From Oscillospiraceae bacterium (GTDB lineage Bacteria > Bacillota > Clostridia > Oscillospirales > Ruminococcaceae): a stretch of DNA of 64,000 nucleotides. The notes beneath the pieces are model-generated. The model made no database searches. It was not told the origin of the DNA and worked only from the letters and a program-made list of their open reading frames with translations. This document shows positions 53,732 through 61,975 of this stretch, piece after piece. Each line of letters starts with the position of its first letter. Position 1 is the stretch's first letter. The position numbers and the translations under genes were made by a program. The DNA lies in the NCBI GenBank assembly GCA_009784825.1, contig WQXO01000006.1, positions 62,001-126,000 on the forward strand, written 5' to 3'.

Positions 53732-54640
53732 TTATACCCTTAAATGTTTCCCCATACTCATAATTATTCCTGCCGCGCTTAAAACCGCACCCGCAGTACA
53801 ATTAGCGGCAAGCACATACCATATTACCTCGTTAAACTCAATTAAATTCGAGAACTCCAACGCCTGCCACAATGTCATATCACCGCTGAACACAGTCATC
53901 ACGGATTCATACGCTAACTTGGTTAAAATCCACGAAACCGCCCCCGCAATTACACCAATGAACATCCCCTCAATGAAAAAAGGAATCTTCACGAATGCGT
54001 TGGTGGCACCCACATATTTCATTATATTAATTTCCTGCCGACGTGAAAAAACGCTGGCTCGCGAGGTATTGTAAATTATAACAAGGCTGACTATGATTAG
54101 TGCGAGAATAACCGCACTGCCTATAACTGTTAATGTTGTCCGCACGCCGATTAAAAACTCTGCAAAGTCATACGGGGCACTGACTTTTATAACCCCCTCA
54201 ACACCCCTGAACTCGTTGACCGCTGACGAAATCATGGTTAAGTCATTAACCGTGACAATATGCGTATTCGGCATGGGGTTATAGTCCATGTTGCCGTAAA
54301 TCGTGTAATAATCGGGATAGTTGTTCTGCCAATCGTCCCACGCATCCTCTTTTGAATAGAACCGCACTCCGCCCGCAGACACATATGCACTTTTCATAAG
54401 CGTTTCGGAAATTTCGGCAATTTCAATCGGGGTTAAGTCGCCTTCGGTATACACCATAACCTCATTTTTATTTTCGATAAACGACAATATGATGTTGATG
54501 TTCAAAGCCGCAAGAACTGCCAATCCCACTAACAGCAGGCTCACCATTAATATGCAAAAGCTGGCGAAGGACATCATTCGGTTATACCATACCGAGGTCA
54601 CTCCCTGTCTGACAAGGAATGTGAAGTTGTTCCATTTCAT
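53732..54640 (-). CDS. ftsX: Cell division protein FtsX
   Basis: FtsX is the membrane half of the FtsEX transporter-like complex that activates cell-wall hydrolases. The 302-residue protein has one N-terminal helix, an outer loop of about 130 residues and three C-terminal helices with the SVFSRRQEINIMKYVGAT block. It is 13 bases downstream of ftsE. No PcsB-like hydrolase follows; the next gene is an S41 protein. Confidence 0.95.
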   Translation of the reverse strand: MKWNNFTFLVRQGVTSVWYNRMMSFASFCILMVSLLLVGLAVLAALNINIILSFIENKNEVMVYTEGDLTPIEIAEISETLMKSAYVSAGGVRFYSKEDAWDDWQNNYPDYYTIYGNMDYNPMPNTHIVTVNDLTMISSAVNEFRGVEGVIKVSAPYDFAEFLIGVRTTLTVIGSAVILALIIVSLVIIYNTSRASVFSRRQEINIMKYVGATNAFVKIPFFIEGMFIGVIAGAVSWILTKLAYESVMTVFSGDMTLWQALEFSNLIEFNEVIWYVLAANCTAGAVLSAAGIIMSMGKHLRV

Positions 54641-54652
54641 AATCCCTGCCTC

Positions 54653-55339
54653 CTAACCTTCGTTTTTCCCTTGAATATAATCATCGAAAACCACACAGCC
54701 GTCTTTAAGATTTATTATTCTTCCCCCGAAATACTGAACCAAATCATGCTCGTGCGTCACCATTAAAACCGTAGTCCCGCATTTGTTAATGTCCATTAAC
54801 AGCTCAACTATTTCATAAGACAGCCTCGGGTCGATGTTTCCGGTAGGCTCGTCCGCAATTATCAGCCCCGGGTCAGTCGCAAAAGCACGAGCAATGCCCA
54901 CCCTCTGCCGCTCTCCGCCGGAAAGCTGCGAAGGATATGACTTGGCTCTGTCGGCTAATTTCACAAGGTTCAGCACATACGGAACACGCTGGCGAATGAA
55001 CTTCTTGCTCCTGTCGGTGACACGCAAAACGAACGCAACATTCTCAAACACCGTCATATTCGGGATTAACCGGAAATCCTGAAACACCATTCCGATTGAA
55101 CGCCGAAACTTAGGCAGCTTGCTTTTCTTCATTTTAGACAGGTTGTAGCCGTTCACGAAAACCCGCCCCTTTGTGGGCAGCATTTCATGAGTGAGGAGCT
55201 TCAACAGTGTGCTTTTCCCCGCACCGCTGTCGCCTACTATAAACACGAATTCGCCGTCGTTGATGCGAATGTTGACATCGTTTAACGCTTCAACACCGCT
55301 CTCCCTATAATGAACATCGACGTTTTTCAGTTCTACCAT
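54653..55339 (-). CDS. ftsE: Cell division ATP-binding protein FtsE
   Basis: The 228-residue ABC ATPase partners FtsX. Walker A is GDSGAGKST (residues 37-45), the signature LSGGERQRVGIARA lies near residue 140, and Walker B LIIADEPTG follows. FtsE heads the operon. Its leader contains the composite CAATTGA repeat, so the operon promoter must lie within or just upstream of that repeat. Confidence 0.96.
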   Translation of the reverse strand: MVELKNVDVHYRESGVEALNDVNIRINDGEFVFIVGDSGAGKSTLLKLLTHEMLPTKGRVFVNGYNLSKMKKSKLPKFRRSIGMVFQDFRLIPNMTVFENVAFVLRVTDRSKKFIRQRVPYVLNLVKLADRAKSYPSQLSGGERQRVGIARAFATDPGLIIADEPTGNIDPRLSYEIVELLMDINKCGTTVLMVTHEHDLVQYFGGRIINLKDGCVVFDDYIQGKNEG

Positions 55340-55353
55340 TGTTACTCCAATTT

Positions 55354-55400
55354 ACAATTGACAATTGACAATTGACAATTTCGGTATTCGCATCCGCGAA
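55354..55400 (+). repeat. Composite repeat, copy 1: CAATTGA array plus GGTATTCGC palindrome
   Basis: Four tandem ACAATTG units are followed by GGTATTCGCATCCGCGAA. The same order recurs at 60861-60915. An inverted CAATTGT-rich array at 55459-55491 could pair with it, making a stem of about 30 bases. Confidence 0.75.
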
Positions 55401-55458
55401 GATTTTTTATTATTTAACAACAAAGTCTGTTTTAACGCAGTTACTGTGAATTATACTA

Positions 55459-55491
55459 ATTGTCAATTGTACATTGTACATTGTCAATTGT
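55459..55491 (-). repeat. Inverted CAATTGA-type array
   Basis: The array (TTGTCAATTGTACATTGTAC and on) is the reverse complement type of the array at 55354. The two bracket about 60 bases of sequence with no gene. Confidence 0.65.
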
Positions 55492-55494
55492 TCG

Positions 55495-56580
55495 TCAGAA
55501 TTTCATGGGGTCGGTTGATAAATACTTCTTAACCATCAGTGCAATTTTGAATATAATCGCATGTTCAAACTCCCGTAAATCAAGACCGGTTAATTTCTTG
55601 ATTTTGTCCAAGCGATACACTAATGTGTTTCTGTGTACGAACAGCTTTCTTGAGGTTTCCGAGACGTTCAGATTATTCTCGAAAAATCGCTGAATAGTAA
55701 ACAGTGTTTCATGGTCAAGGGACTCAATCGAACCTTTCTTAAACACCTCTTTCAAAAACGTATCACATAATGTTGTCGGCAGGTGATATATTAATCTTGC
55801 AATGCCTAAGTTGTTATAGCTTACGATGTTCTTGTCGGTGTCGAAAACCTTTCCGACTTCAAGAGCCATCTGGGCTTCTTTGAACGAGCGGGCTAAGTCT
55901 TTTATCCCTGTAACCGGTGCACCTATACCCACATTTACACGAGTGAAGAATTCGCCGGAAAGCGTGTCGGAAACAGAACGTGCCAGCTTTTCCAAATCCT
56001 TGATGTCTATGTTATTCTTGATTTCCTTAACAAGGACTATGTCATTTTCGGTTATATTAATCACAAAGTCTTTGTTCTTGTCGGGGAACAGGTTTTGTAT
56101 AATCTCATATGCAGAAACATCATTAGTTGAAACAATGTTAATCAAAAATACAACACGGCTGATGTCGGCGTTGAAATGCAGCTCCCTTGATTTAATCCCT
56201 ATGTCCCCGGGAAGAACATTATCAAGTATGATATTTTTAATAAAGTTATTGCGGTCATACTTCTCATCGTAATACTGTTTAATCCCCGTCAAAGAGATTG
56301 CCATAATCGAAGCGTATTTCCCCGCAATTTCATCAACACCCTCCACAAACACCGCATAATCAGGCTTAGGGTGAATTCCGAAAGGCTTGTATGTATACCC
56401 GTCACGAATGAAAACATCGTGTGTTTCACTCAGGTCAATGGAGAAAAAGTCACAGCTTGTCCCCGTTTTTGAAGAATCACTGCAGGCTACGATAGTAGCA
56501 TTCTCGTCAATAACACCCACCACACGCCCTACGGCTTCACGCATTTGATGTACCACACCTTGAAACAATCTGTTTGACAT
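55495..56580 (-). CDS. CdaR/PucR-type transcriptional regulator
   Basis: The 361-residue protein has an N-terminal diacid-sensor-like domain (VVGVIDENATIVACSDSS, 'sugar diacid recognition' type), a central GGDEF-like CdaR domain and a C-terminal PucR helix-turn-helix, LFVHRNTLVYRLDKIKKLTG. It starts at ATG 56580 after AAGGAG; a GTG 12 bases earlier is not needed. CdaR proteins act on sugar-diacid operons in other bacteria; no such operon is next to it, so the target is unknown. Confidence 0.85.
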   Translation of the reverse strand: MSNRLFQGVVHQMREAVGRVVGVIDENATIVACSDSSKTGTSCDFFSIDLSETHDVFIRDGYTYKPFGIHPKPDYAVFVEGVDEIAGKYASIMAISLTGIKQYYDEKYDRNNFIKNIILDNVLPGDIGIKSRELHFNADISRVVFLINIVSTNDVSAYEIIQNLFPDKNKDFVINITENDIVLVKEIKNNIDIKDLEKLARSVSDTLSGEFFTRVNVGIGAPVTGIKDLARSFKEAQMALEVGKVFDTDKNIVSYNNLGIARLIYHLPTTLCDTFLKEVFKKGSIESLDHETLFTIQRFFENNLNVSETSRKLFVHRNTLVYRLDKIKKLTGLDLREFEHAIIFKIALMVKKYLSTDPMKF

Positions 56581-56610
56581 AATCTCTGTCACTCCTTAAT
56601 TTTAATTAGG

Positions 56611-56638
56611 CGGGACGATAGGGTCATCGTCCCCTACA
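56611..56638 (+). repeat. Palindromic CTAC element, intergenic
   Basis: GGGACGA and TCGTCCC enclose TAGGGTCA and are followed by CCTACA, between the CdaR-like and metG genes. Confidence 0.75.
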
Positions 56639-56760
56639 TGCCTCGTTGCTCTCTTGCGTAAATTTGCAAGCGCGATAAGGTTGTTCTTAACATTATAATA
56701 GAAAGCTACAAAAAAATCAAGCCTTTTTTGTGAAAAATGTAAAAAATTCAATTAATTTTT

Positions 56761-56789
56761 TTGCTATATTGCCAAAAATGATATATAAT
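56761..56789 (+). promoter_or_regulatory. Sigma-A promoter of metG
   Basis: TTGCTA, 17 bases and TATAAT end 41 bases before the metG ATG. The short leader leaves no room for a T-box. Confidence 0.65.
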
Positions 56790-56829
56790 GCTATAATAAA
56801 TAGCAAAATAATATAAATGCGAGGACATT

Positions 56830-58401
56830 ATGGACAAAAACACTTTTTATATAACTACGCCGATTTATTACCCGTCGGGGAACCCGCATATCGGGCATTG
56901 TTATACCACCGTTGCTTGTGACACTATCGCCCGTTATAAGCGTTGGCAGGGGTATGACGTGATGTTCTCCACAGGAACAGACGAACACGGCATGAAAATC
57001 GAGGAGAGTGCCAAAAAAGCGGGAATGGACACCCAAGCCTATGTTGACGAAATCGCCGAGCGGTTCAAAAAGCTGTGGGAGTTCATGAACATCAGCTATG
57101 ACCGTTATATCAGAACCACCGACGATTATCATAAATCGGCAGTTCAAAATATATTCGTGAAGCTGCACGACAAGGGATATATCTATAAAGGCGAGTATGT
57201 AGGGAAATACTGCGTGCCGGACGAATCGTTCTGGACAACGTCACAGTTAGTCGACGGGAAATGCCCCGATTGCGGTCGGGAGGTCATTGACGCTAAGGAA
57301 GAAGCCTATTTCATGAGGATGGAGCCATTTGCCAAACGTATTGAGCAGTTGCTTACCGAAACGGACTTTCTTCAGCCGCAGACCCGTGTTCATGAAATGG
57401 TCAACAACTTCATTAAGCCGGGGTTGGAGGATTTATGCGTTTCACGAACCACGTTTAAATGGGGAGTGCCTGTGCCTTTTGATGAGGGGCATGTGGTTTA
57501 TGTATGGATTGATGCACTCACTAACTATATAACGCTTCTCGGATACGAAAACGACACTTTTAATGATTTTGAAAAATTCTGGAATGGCTCTGTGGTGCAG
57601 ATGACAGCTAAGGAAATAGTGCGGTTTCACTCGATTATATGGATTGCTATTCTTATGGCGTTAGAACTGCCTTTGCCGAAGAGGTTGTATTCCCACGGGT
57701 GGATTAACTTCGGCGGGAAGAAAATGGGGAAAAGCACAGGAAATGTCATTGACCCTTTTATACTCGGTGAGCGGTTCGGGGTGGACAGCGTGCGGTATCA
57801 GATATTACGCGACATGCCGTTCAACGGGGACATGGACTTCTCGAATAAATTAATGCTGACCCGTATAAACACCGACTTAGCCAACGATTTGGGGAATCTT
57901 GTTTCCCGTACTGTTGCAATGGTGATTAAGTATTTTGACGGTACACTCCCCAACGGGACGCCCGGGTGTGCGTCCCCTACCGATGATGAATTAATCACAA
58001 TGGCAGGGGCATTGCGTGAGAAAGTAGATTCGTTTATTGAAATTCCGCAGTTGTCGCAAGCTTTGAGCGAGATTTTCACGGTAATCGGCAGGGCAAATAA
58101 ATATATCGACGAAACAACGCCTTGGATATTAGCTAAGGAGGAATCTGATAAGCCGAGATTGGCTTGTGTACTGTATAACCTGCTTGAAACAATCAGAATT
58201 TGCTCGTCGTTATTAACGGCATTTATGCCATCAACCATGCCTAAGGTATTTGAGCAGCTCGGTGTTACCGAAGCAGACGTGACCTATGAGAAAGCGGTAT
58301 GGGACAGCAACCGCAGTTACAGCGTGGTTAAGGGAGATATAATATTCCCCCGTTTTGACATTGAAAAAGAATTGGAAGAATTAAATAATGATAACGATTA
58401 A
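56830..58401 (+). CDS. metG: Methionyl-tRNA synthetase
   Basis: The 523-residue class I enzyme has YYPSGNPHIGHCYTTV (HIGH), the CPDC zinc pair near residue 145 and the KMSKS-equivalent KKMGKSTGN near residue 300. The common C-terminal tRNA-binding domain is absent, which also occurs in shorter MetRS forms. A palindromic CTAC element is inserted in frame near residue 375, coding for about nine extra residues between the catalytic and anticodon domains. The 3' end overlaps the DUF362 gene by 14 bases. Confidence 0.96.
   Translation: MDKNTFYITTPIYYPSGNPHIGHCYTTVACDTIARYKRWQGYDVMFSTGTDEHGMKIEESAKKAGMDTQAYVDEIAERFKKLWEFMNISYDRYIRTTDDYHKSAVQNIFVKLHDKGYIYKGEYVGKYCVPDESFWTTSQLVDGKCPDCGREVIDAKEEAYFMRMEPFAKRIEQLLTETDFLQPQTRVHEMVNNFIKPGLEDLCVSRTTFKWGVPVPFDEGHVVYVWIDALTNYITLLGYENDTFNDFEKFWNGSVVQMTAKEIVRFHSIIWIAILMALELPLPKRLYSHGWINFGGKKMGKSTGNVIDPFILGERFGVDSVRYQILRDMPFNGDMDFSNKLMLTRINTDLANDLGNLVSRTVAMVIKYFDGTLPNGTPGCASPTDDELITMAGALREKVDSFIEIPQLSQALSEIFTVIGRANKYIDETTPWILAKEESDKPRLACVLYNLLETIRICSSLLTAFMPSTMPKVFEQLGVTEADVTYEKAVWDSNRSYSVVKGDIIFPRFDIEKELEELNNDND
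57954..57980 (+). repeat. Palindromic CTAC element inside metG
   Basis: GGGACGC and GCGTCCC enclose CCGGGTGT and are followed by CCTAC. It lies in frame and codes for GTPGCASPT-like residues. Confidence 0.8.
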
Positions 58402-59506
58402 TTACAGCAGTGATATTTTAAACGGCACATTGAAATTGTTAAAAGCATCGTCTCTCGATGAAGCACTTTACGGAGTATCGAAAACAAAGCACGCTATGCG
58501 TGTGAGCATTAAGCCGAATATGGTTCTTGCCCGTCACCCGAGTGAGGGGGCAACTACCCATGCCGAAGTAGTCGAGGGGATTATAATTTTCCTGCGAGAA
58601 CACGGTATTCGGGATATAGAAATTATCGAGAGTGCATGGCTCGGGGATAATACCAAGCGGGTGTATAAGGTCTGCGGGTATGATAAGTTAAGCGAGAAGT
58701 ATAACGTGCCTATCCACGATTTAAAGGACGATAAAGTCCGCAGGGTTCAAGCGGGTGAGTATAATTTCGAGATTTTTGAAAAAGCTCTTGATACCGATTT
58801 TTTGATTAATGTCCCTGTGTTAAAAGCACATTGTCAAACACGCATGACCTGCTGTTTCAAAAATCTGAAGGGGTGCATTTCCGACAGGGAGAAACGCAGG
58901 TTCCACGAAATAGGACTGCATAAGCCGATTGCATATCTTAATAAAGCAATTAAGACGCATTTCTGCGTGGTTGACGGGATTTGCGGCGATTTGTCTTTCG
59001 AGGAGGGCGGCAACCCCATAACCCGTAATATGCTGTTATGCGGGGAGAACCCTTTTGAGGTTGATTGTTATTGTGCGGGGTTGTTAGGGTATGCGGTAGA
59101 TGAAATAGAGTATTTACAGGAGTACATGGATTTGCGGGAACACGGGCGAACACAGTTCGCCCCTACAGATATTGTTGAAATTAACGCCGACAAAAAACCT
59201 GTTATGGATAAACCCGACGGCGGATTGGTTCAGCGGCTTGCGGCGAACGTAATCGAGGATAAGGCGTGTTCAGCATGTTATTCGGCGTTAATCAACGGGT
59301 TGAACCGTGTACATTATCGGGGCGGGAAAATCGCAGTAGGACAAGGGTTCAAGGGCAAGTCGGGCATAAGTGGACAGAATGTCCGCATAGGTGGACAGAA
59401 TGTCCGCATTGGTTGCGGGAACTGTACATCAGGCTTTGATAAGTTCATAAAAGGCTGTCCGCCGTCTGCGGTTGAGGTCAGCGAATTTTTGAGGACGGTT
59501 GATTAA
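58388..59506 (+). CDS. DUF362 domain protein
   Basis: The 372-residue protein shows the DUF362 pattern: VSIKPNMVLARHPSEGATTH, DFLINVPVLKAHCQTRMTC and FKNLKGCI, then CSACYSALI. DUF362 proteins often have Fe-S sites; here the CSAC and CGNC cysteines may bind one cluster, but no full ferredoxin motif is seen. Two repeat insertions are in frame: a palindromic CTAC element near residue 255, and a 21-base tandem duplication (GQNVRIG twice) near residue 332. It is coupled to metG. Confidence 0.85.
   Translation: MITINYSSDILNGTLKLLKASSLDEALYGVSKTKHAMRVSIKPNMVLARHPSEGATTHAEVVEGIIIFLREHGIRDIEIIESAWLGDNTKRVYKVCGYDKLSEKYNVPIHDLKDDKVRRVQAGEYNFEIFEKALDTDFLINVPVLKAHCQTRMTCCFKNLKGCISDREKRRFHEIGLHKPIAYLNKAIKTHFCVVDGICGDLSFEEGGNPITRNMLLCGENPFEVDCYCAGLLGYAVDEIEYLQEYMDLREHGRTQFAPTDIVEINADKKPVMDKPDGGLVQRLAANVIEDKACSACYSALINGLNRVHYRGGKIAVGQGFKGKSGISGQNVRIGGQNVRIGCGNCTSGFDKFIKGCPPSAVEVSEFLRTVD
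59143..59167 (+). repeat. Palindromic CTAC element inside the DUF362 gene
   Basis: GGGCGAA and TTCGCCC enclose CACAG and are followed by CTACA. It codes for GRTQFAPT. Confidence 0.8.
59370..59411 (+). repeat. In-frame 21-base tandem duplication with a palindromic core
   Basis: Two copies of a 21-base unit containing GGACAGAATGTCC, itself a palindrome, each coding for GQNVRIG in the DUF362 protein. Confidence 0.85.
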
Positions 59507-60009
59507 CCGTCCTCAAATATATCGTATGTTCCTGATTGCTTTTTCTTGTAATGCTCGGTATTGGTGTATTCATCGTAGGCGTTTTTGAACTGTTCTAAGA
59601 TTGCCATGTTCATATCTGCCTTTGAGGGGTTGGCTTTGGTATCGGCTATCAGATTAGCAGTCATCGCTGCTCTGACAATCTCGACTTGTTCCTTGGTTTT
59701 GGCTTCTTCCATTTGGCGTTCAAGCTCTTCCCTCGCACGCATAATCTTAACCGCCTCCTCATACATTTCGGGGGCGTGTTCCTGTAAAAACTTCAACTCC
59801 TCCGGGCTTAGTCTTTTCCCGGAATAGAGCTTGTTTATAATCGCAGTTATGGTTTTTTGGGTGTTTTCTTCCTGCGTTTTCTTCAGCATTTCTAAAATCC
59901 CGTTGGTTTGCTGTGGTTGCTGTTGCGGTTTAACGGGGGTACGCAGGTCGTCAATATTAATTTTAAACCTTGGCTGGGGGCGTTGTAAACTTGTATCCTT
60001 TATAGTCAT
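59503..60009 (-). CDS. Helical protein, unknown
   Basis: The 168-residue protein is soluble. A Pro/Gln-rich linker near residue 30 leads into a long helical segment (LERQMEEAKTKEQVEIVRAA) likely to be a coiled coil. I recognise no family. It is convergent with the DUF362 gene, overlapping by four bases, and a ribosome site GAGGTGA precedes the ATG. Confidence 0.7.
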   Translation of the reverse strand: MTIKDTSLQRPQPRFKINIDDLRTPVKPQQQPQQTNGILEMLKKTQEENTQKTITAIINKLYSGKRLSPEELKFLQEHAPEMYEEAVKIMRAREELERQMEEAKTKEQVEIVRAAMTANLIADTKANPSKADMNMAILEQFKNAYDEYTNTEHYKKKQSGTYDIFEDG

Positions 60010-60044
60010 GTCAATTCACCTCATGTATAATATCGACAGGAAAA

Positions 60045-60869
60045 GTGAATAATTTAGTTATGATTAAAAGAATATTTATTTTATTTTTACTTGTTACTTT
60101 ATTTGTAACGCCCGCACACGCAAATCCTGTTCCTGAGCCGATTGAGCTGACTATTCTAATGTATCACAATTTGCATAAGAACACGGGACAGTATTCAATC
60201 ACGCCCGAGGAATTCGAGAAAGACTTAGCTTTCTTGAAATCTGCCGGTTATACCGGTATCGGCATTTCCGATTTAATCGCTTTTGTGTATGAGGGTAAAC
60301 CACTGCCGCCTAAGCCGATTATGCTGACGTTTGACGACGGGCTGTACAACAACTACCATTACGGGTTGCCTCTGTTACAGGAATACGGGTTTAAAGCCGT
60401 TATCTCGGTTATCGGGGAGCATAGCGAAACCTGGAGCAACAACTTTTATGAGGATTTGAAAAGCGGTCACGTCACCTGGGAGCAGATTAGTGAAATGGTA
60501 GATTCCGGCTGTTTTGAAATAGGCAACCACACCTATGGTTTGCACTATATCGCAAACGGACGGAAAGGCTGTGTCCGAATGGAGGGAGAGGCATTAACCG
60601 ACTATCACCGTGTTTTGGGGCGTGACCTTGAACGGTTGCAAATGCTTTTACAGGAAAACTGCGGTGTTACACCGGAAGTGTTCGCCTACCCTTATCATGC
60701 GGTAAGCGAGGAATCGTTCCTTGTGCTTAAGGCAATAGGAATACGAGCGGCGTTCACCGGCGGCGGTAAGTCAAACACCATTACCCCCGGTGACGCAGAA
60801 TGTCTGTATGATTTAAGACGGGTCAACCGCTCACGATTCCACACGGCGGAGACGATACTGAACAATTGA
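60045..60869 (+). CDS. Secreted polysaccharide deacetylase
   Basis: The 274-residue protein has a signal peptide (IFILFLLVTLFVTPAHA), and a NodB-type domain: LTFDDGLYNN with the catalytic and metal Asp, GNHTYGLH with the two metal His residues, and FAYPYH. It probably removes acetyl groups from wall glycans. The start may be GTG 60045 (AGGA upstream) or ATG 60060. The stop codon lies within a CAATTGA repeat array, so the repeat has supplied the C terminus (LNN and stop). Confidence 0.9.
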   Translation: MNNLVMIKRIFILFLLVTLFVTPAHANPVPEPIELTILMYHNLHKNTGQYSITPEEFEKDLAFLKSAGYTGIGISDLIAFVYEGKPLPPKPIMLTFDDGLYNNYHYGLPLLQEYGFKAVISVIGEHSETWSNNFYEDLKSGHVTWEQISEMVDSGCFEIGNHTYGLHYIANGRKGCVRMEGEALTDYHRVLGRDLERLQMLLQENCGVTPEVFAYPYHAVSEESFLVLKAIGIRAAFTGGGKSNTITPGDAECLYDLRRVNRSRFHTAETILNN

Positions 60870-60915
60870 CAATTGACAATGTACAATTGACAATTATGGT
60901 ATTCGCATACGCGAA
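60861..60915 (+). repeat. Composite repeat, copy 2: CAATTGA array plus GGTATTCGC palindrome
   Basis: A tandem ACAATTG array with one ACAATGT unit is followed by GGTATTCGCATACGCGAA, the same layout as 55354-55400. It begins inside the deacetylase gene and runs to the end of the convergent YdbC gene. Confidence 0.75.
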
Positions 60916-60921
60916 ACCTTT

Positions 60922-61158
60922 TTATTCAAATTTGTCTTCTTCGTCGCGGGAATTGAACAGGTCTACAAGCTGCTTCATTTCCTCTTCGCTGAGGGAGATG
61001 CCCTTGCCCATGCGTTCGCCGTCGGGCGACCACGGGCGAATGTCGAACTTCGCCTCGTTGCCGTTCCAGCTGACTAAGTTAAGCTTGGTCTGCCAGCCTT
61101 TTGCGTTTTCGGAAATTACGCCTAATTCCTTTGTCACTTCATAAGTAAAGTCTGCCAT
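60922..61158 (-). CDS. YdbC/PC4-family single-strand DNA-binding protein
   Basis: The 78-residue protein has the YdbC pattern, KGWQTKLNLVSWNGNEAKFD followed by IRPWSPDGERMGKGISLSEE, which folds like the PC4 cofactor and binds single-stranded DNA or RNA. There is an AAAGGA site upstream of the ATG. It follows the phosphoesterase gene by four bases. Confidence 0.88.
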   Translation of the reverse strand: MADFTYEVTKELGVISENAKGWQTKLNLVSWNGNEAKFDIRPWSPDGERMGKGISLSEEEMKQLVDLFNSRDEEDKFE

Positions 61159-61162
61159 TTTT

Positions 61163-61849
61163 TTAAAGTCCTTTCTTGTTTTTTACGTTGGGAGTGTATT
61201 CTGCATTAATTACATTATCAAATAGTGCGAAGAATTTCGAGGTCACGATTTTATTAATATGGTGCCTGCCGAAGAACCATCTGCGGTATTCGGTTTTTTC
61301 GTTGATTTCATCAAGGTAGTGGCTCGCCTTGTCCCGTTCGGGTTTGTTCAAGGCTAAGAATTCTGTAATCTGTGTGGGGGGTTCGTAGCTTATGACATAG
61401 TCCACCGTGAACCCGACCTCCTCCAAAGCTGCCATACCCTCGTTAAACTCTGCCTCGCTCGGCTTTTCCTTAGAGCCGCTGACCGGTTTATCATCCTCAT
61501 CACGATTACCGCCACCAAATGTGAATATACGTTTTCCCTCGATTTCAAACACCTGCCCACGCATAAGCTGACGCAGCTTTCCGCTGATTTTACGGGTGTT
61601 TCCGCCGTTCCAGCTTTCGATTTCGTATTGCTCAAGCTCGGTGAAGTTTTCGTGGACACCATCGACAAAAAGCACATCGTATCTGCGTTTGCCCAATTTC
61701 TTCAGTGTATTTTTCTCTTTTTTGCTACCGTCCCATATAAATCCGAAGTCACCGCAGATAATCAGGGTATCCCTCTTTCTGATTTTGCGGAACATGGGTT
61801 TCTTAAATCTGCTTATGTCGCCGTGAGTATCGCCTGTTATATAAATCAT
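61163..61849 (-). CDS. Metallophosphoesterase
   Basis: The 228-residue calcineurin-like protein shows the family metal motifs in order: GDTHGDISRF, CGDFGFIW and VDGVHEN, with a late WFFGRHHINK. Likely a phosphatase or nuclease acting on a small substrate. Two 20-base tandem units lie just upstream of the ATG (61863-61902). It heads a two-gene unit with the YdbC protein. Confidence 0.88.
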   Translation of the reverse strand: MIYITGDTHGDISRFKKPMFRKIRKRDTLIICGDFGFIWDGSKKEKNTLKKLGKRRYDVLFVDGVHENFTELEQYEIESWNGGNTRKISGKLRQLMRGQVFEIEGKRIFTFGGGNRDEDDKPVSGSKEKPSEAEFNEGMAALEEVGFTVDYVISYEPPTQITEFLALNKPERDKASHYLDEINEKTEYRRWFFGRHHINKIVTSKFFALFDNVINAEYTPNVKNKKGL

Positions 61850-61862
61850 TTGTTTTTACCTT

Positions 61863-61902
61863 TTTTGTTCGTTTTTGTACGATTTTGTTCATTTTTGTAT
61901 CA
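61863..61902 (+). repeat. Two 20-base tandem units
   Basis: TTTTGTTCGTTTTTGTACGA and TTTTGTTCATTTTTGTATCA are adjacent and differ at three positions. They sit upstream of the phosphoesterase gene and may be part of its promoter. Confidence 0.6.
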
Positions 61903-61975
61903 ATAACTGCAGTTTCCCCTTATAGTACGCACGCATGATGCGGGCGGGCGGGTGCGCGCGTTTTATAAAGCAGAA

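Noticed and set aside
55354-55491. CRISPR array
   Set aside because: The CAATTGA units are adjacent and lack spacers of regular length; no cas genes are present.
56790-56829. T-box leader before metG
   Set aside because: Only about 35 bases lie between the promoter and the start codon.
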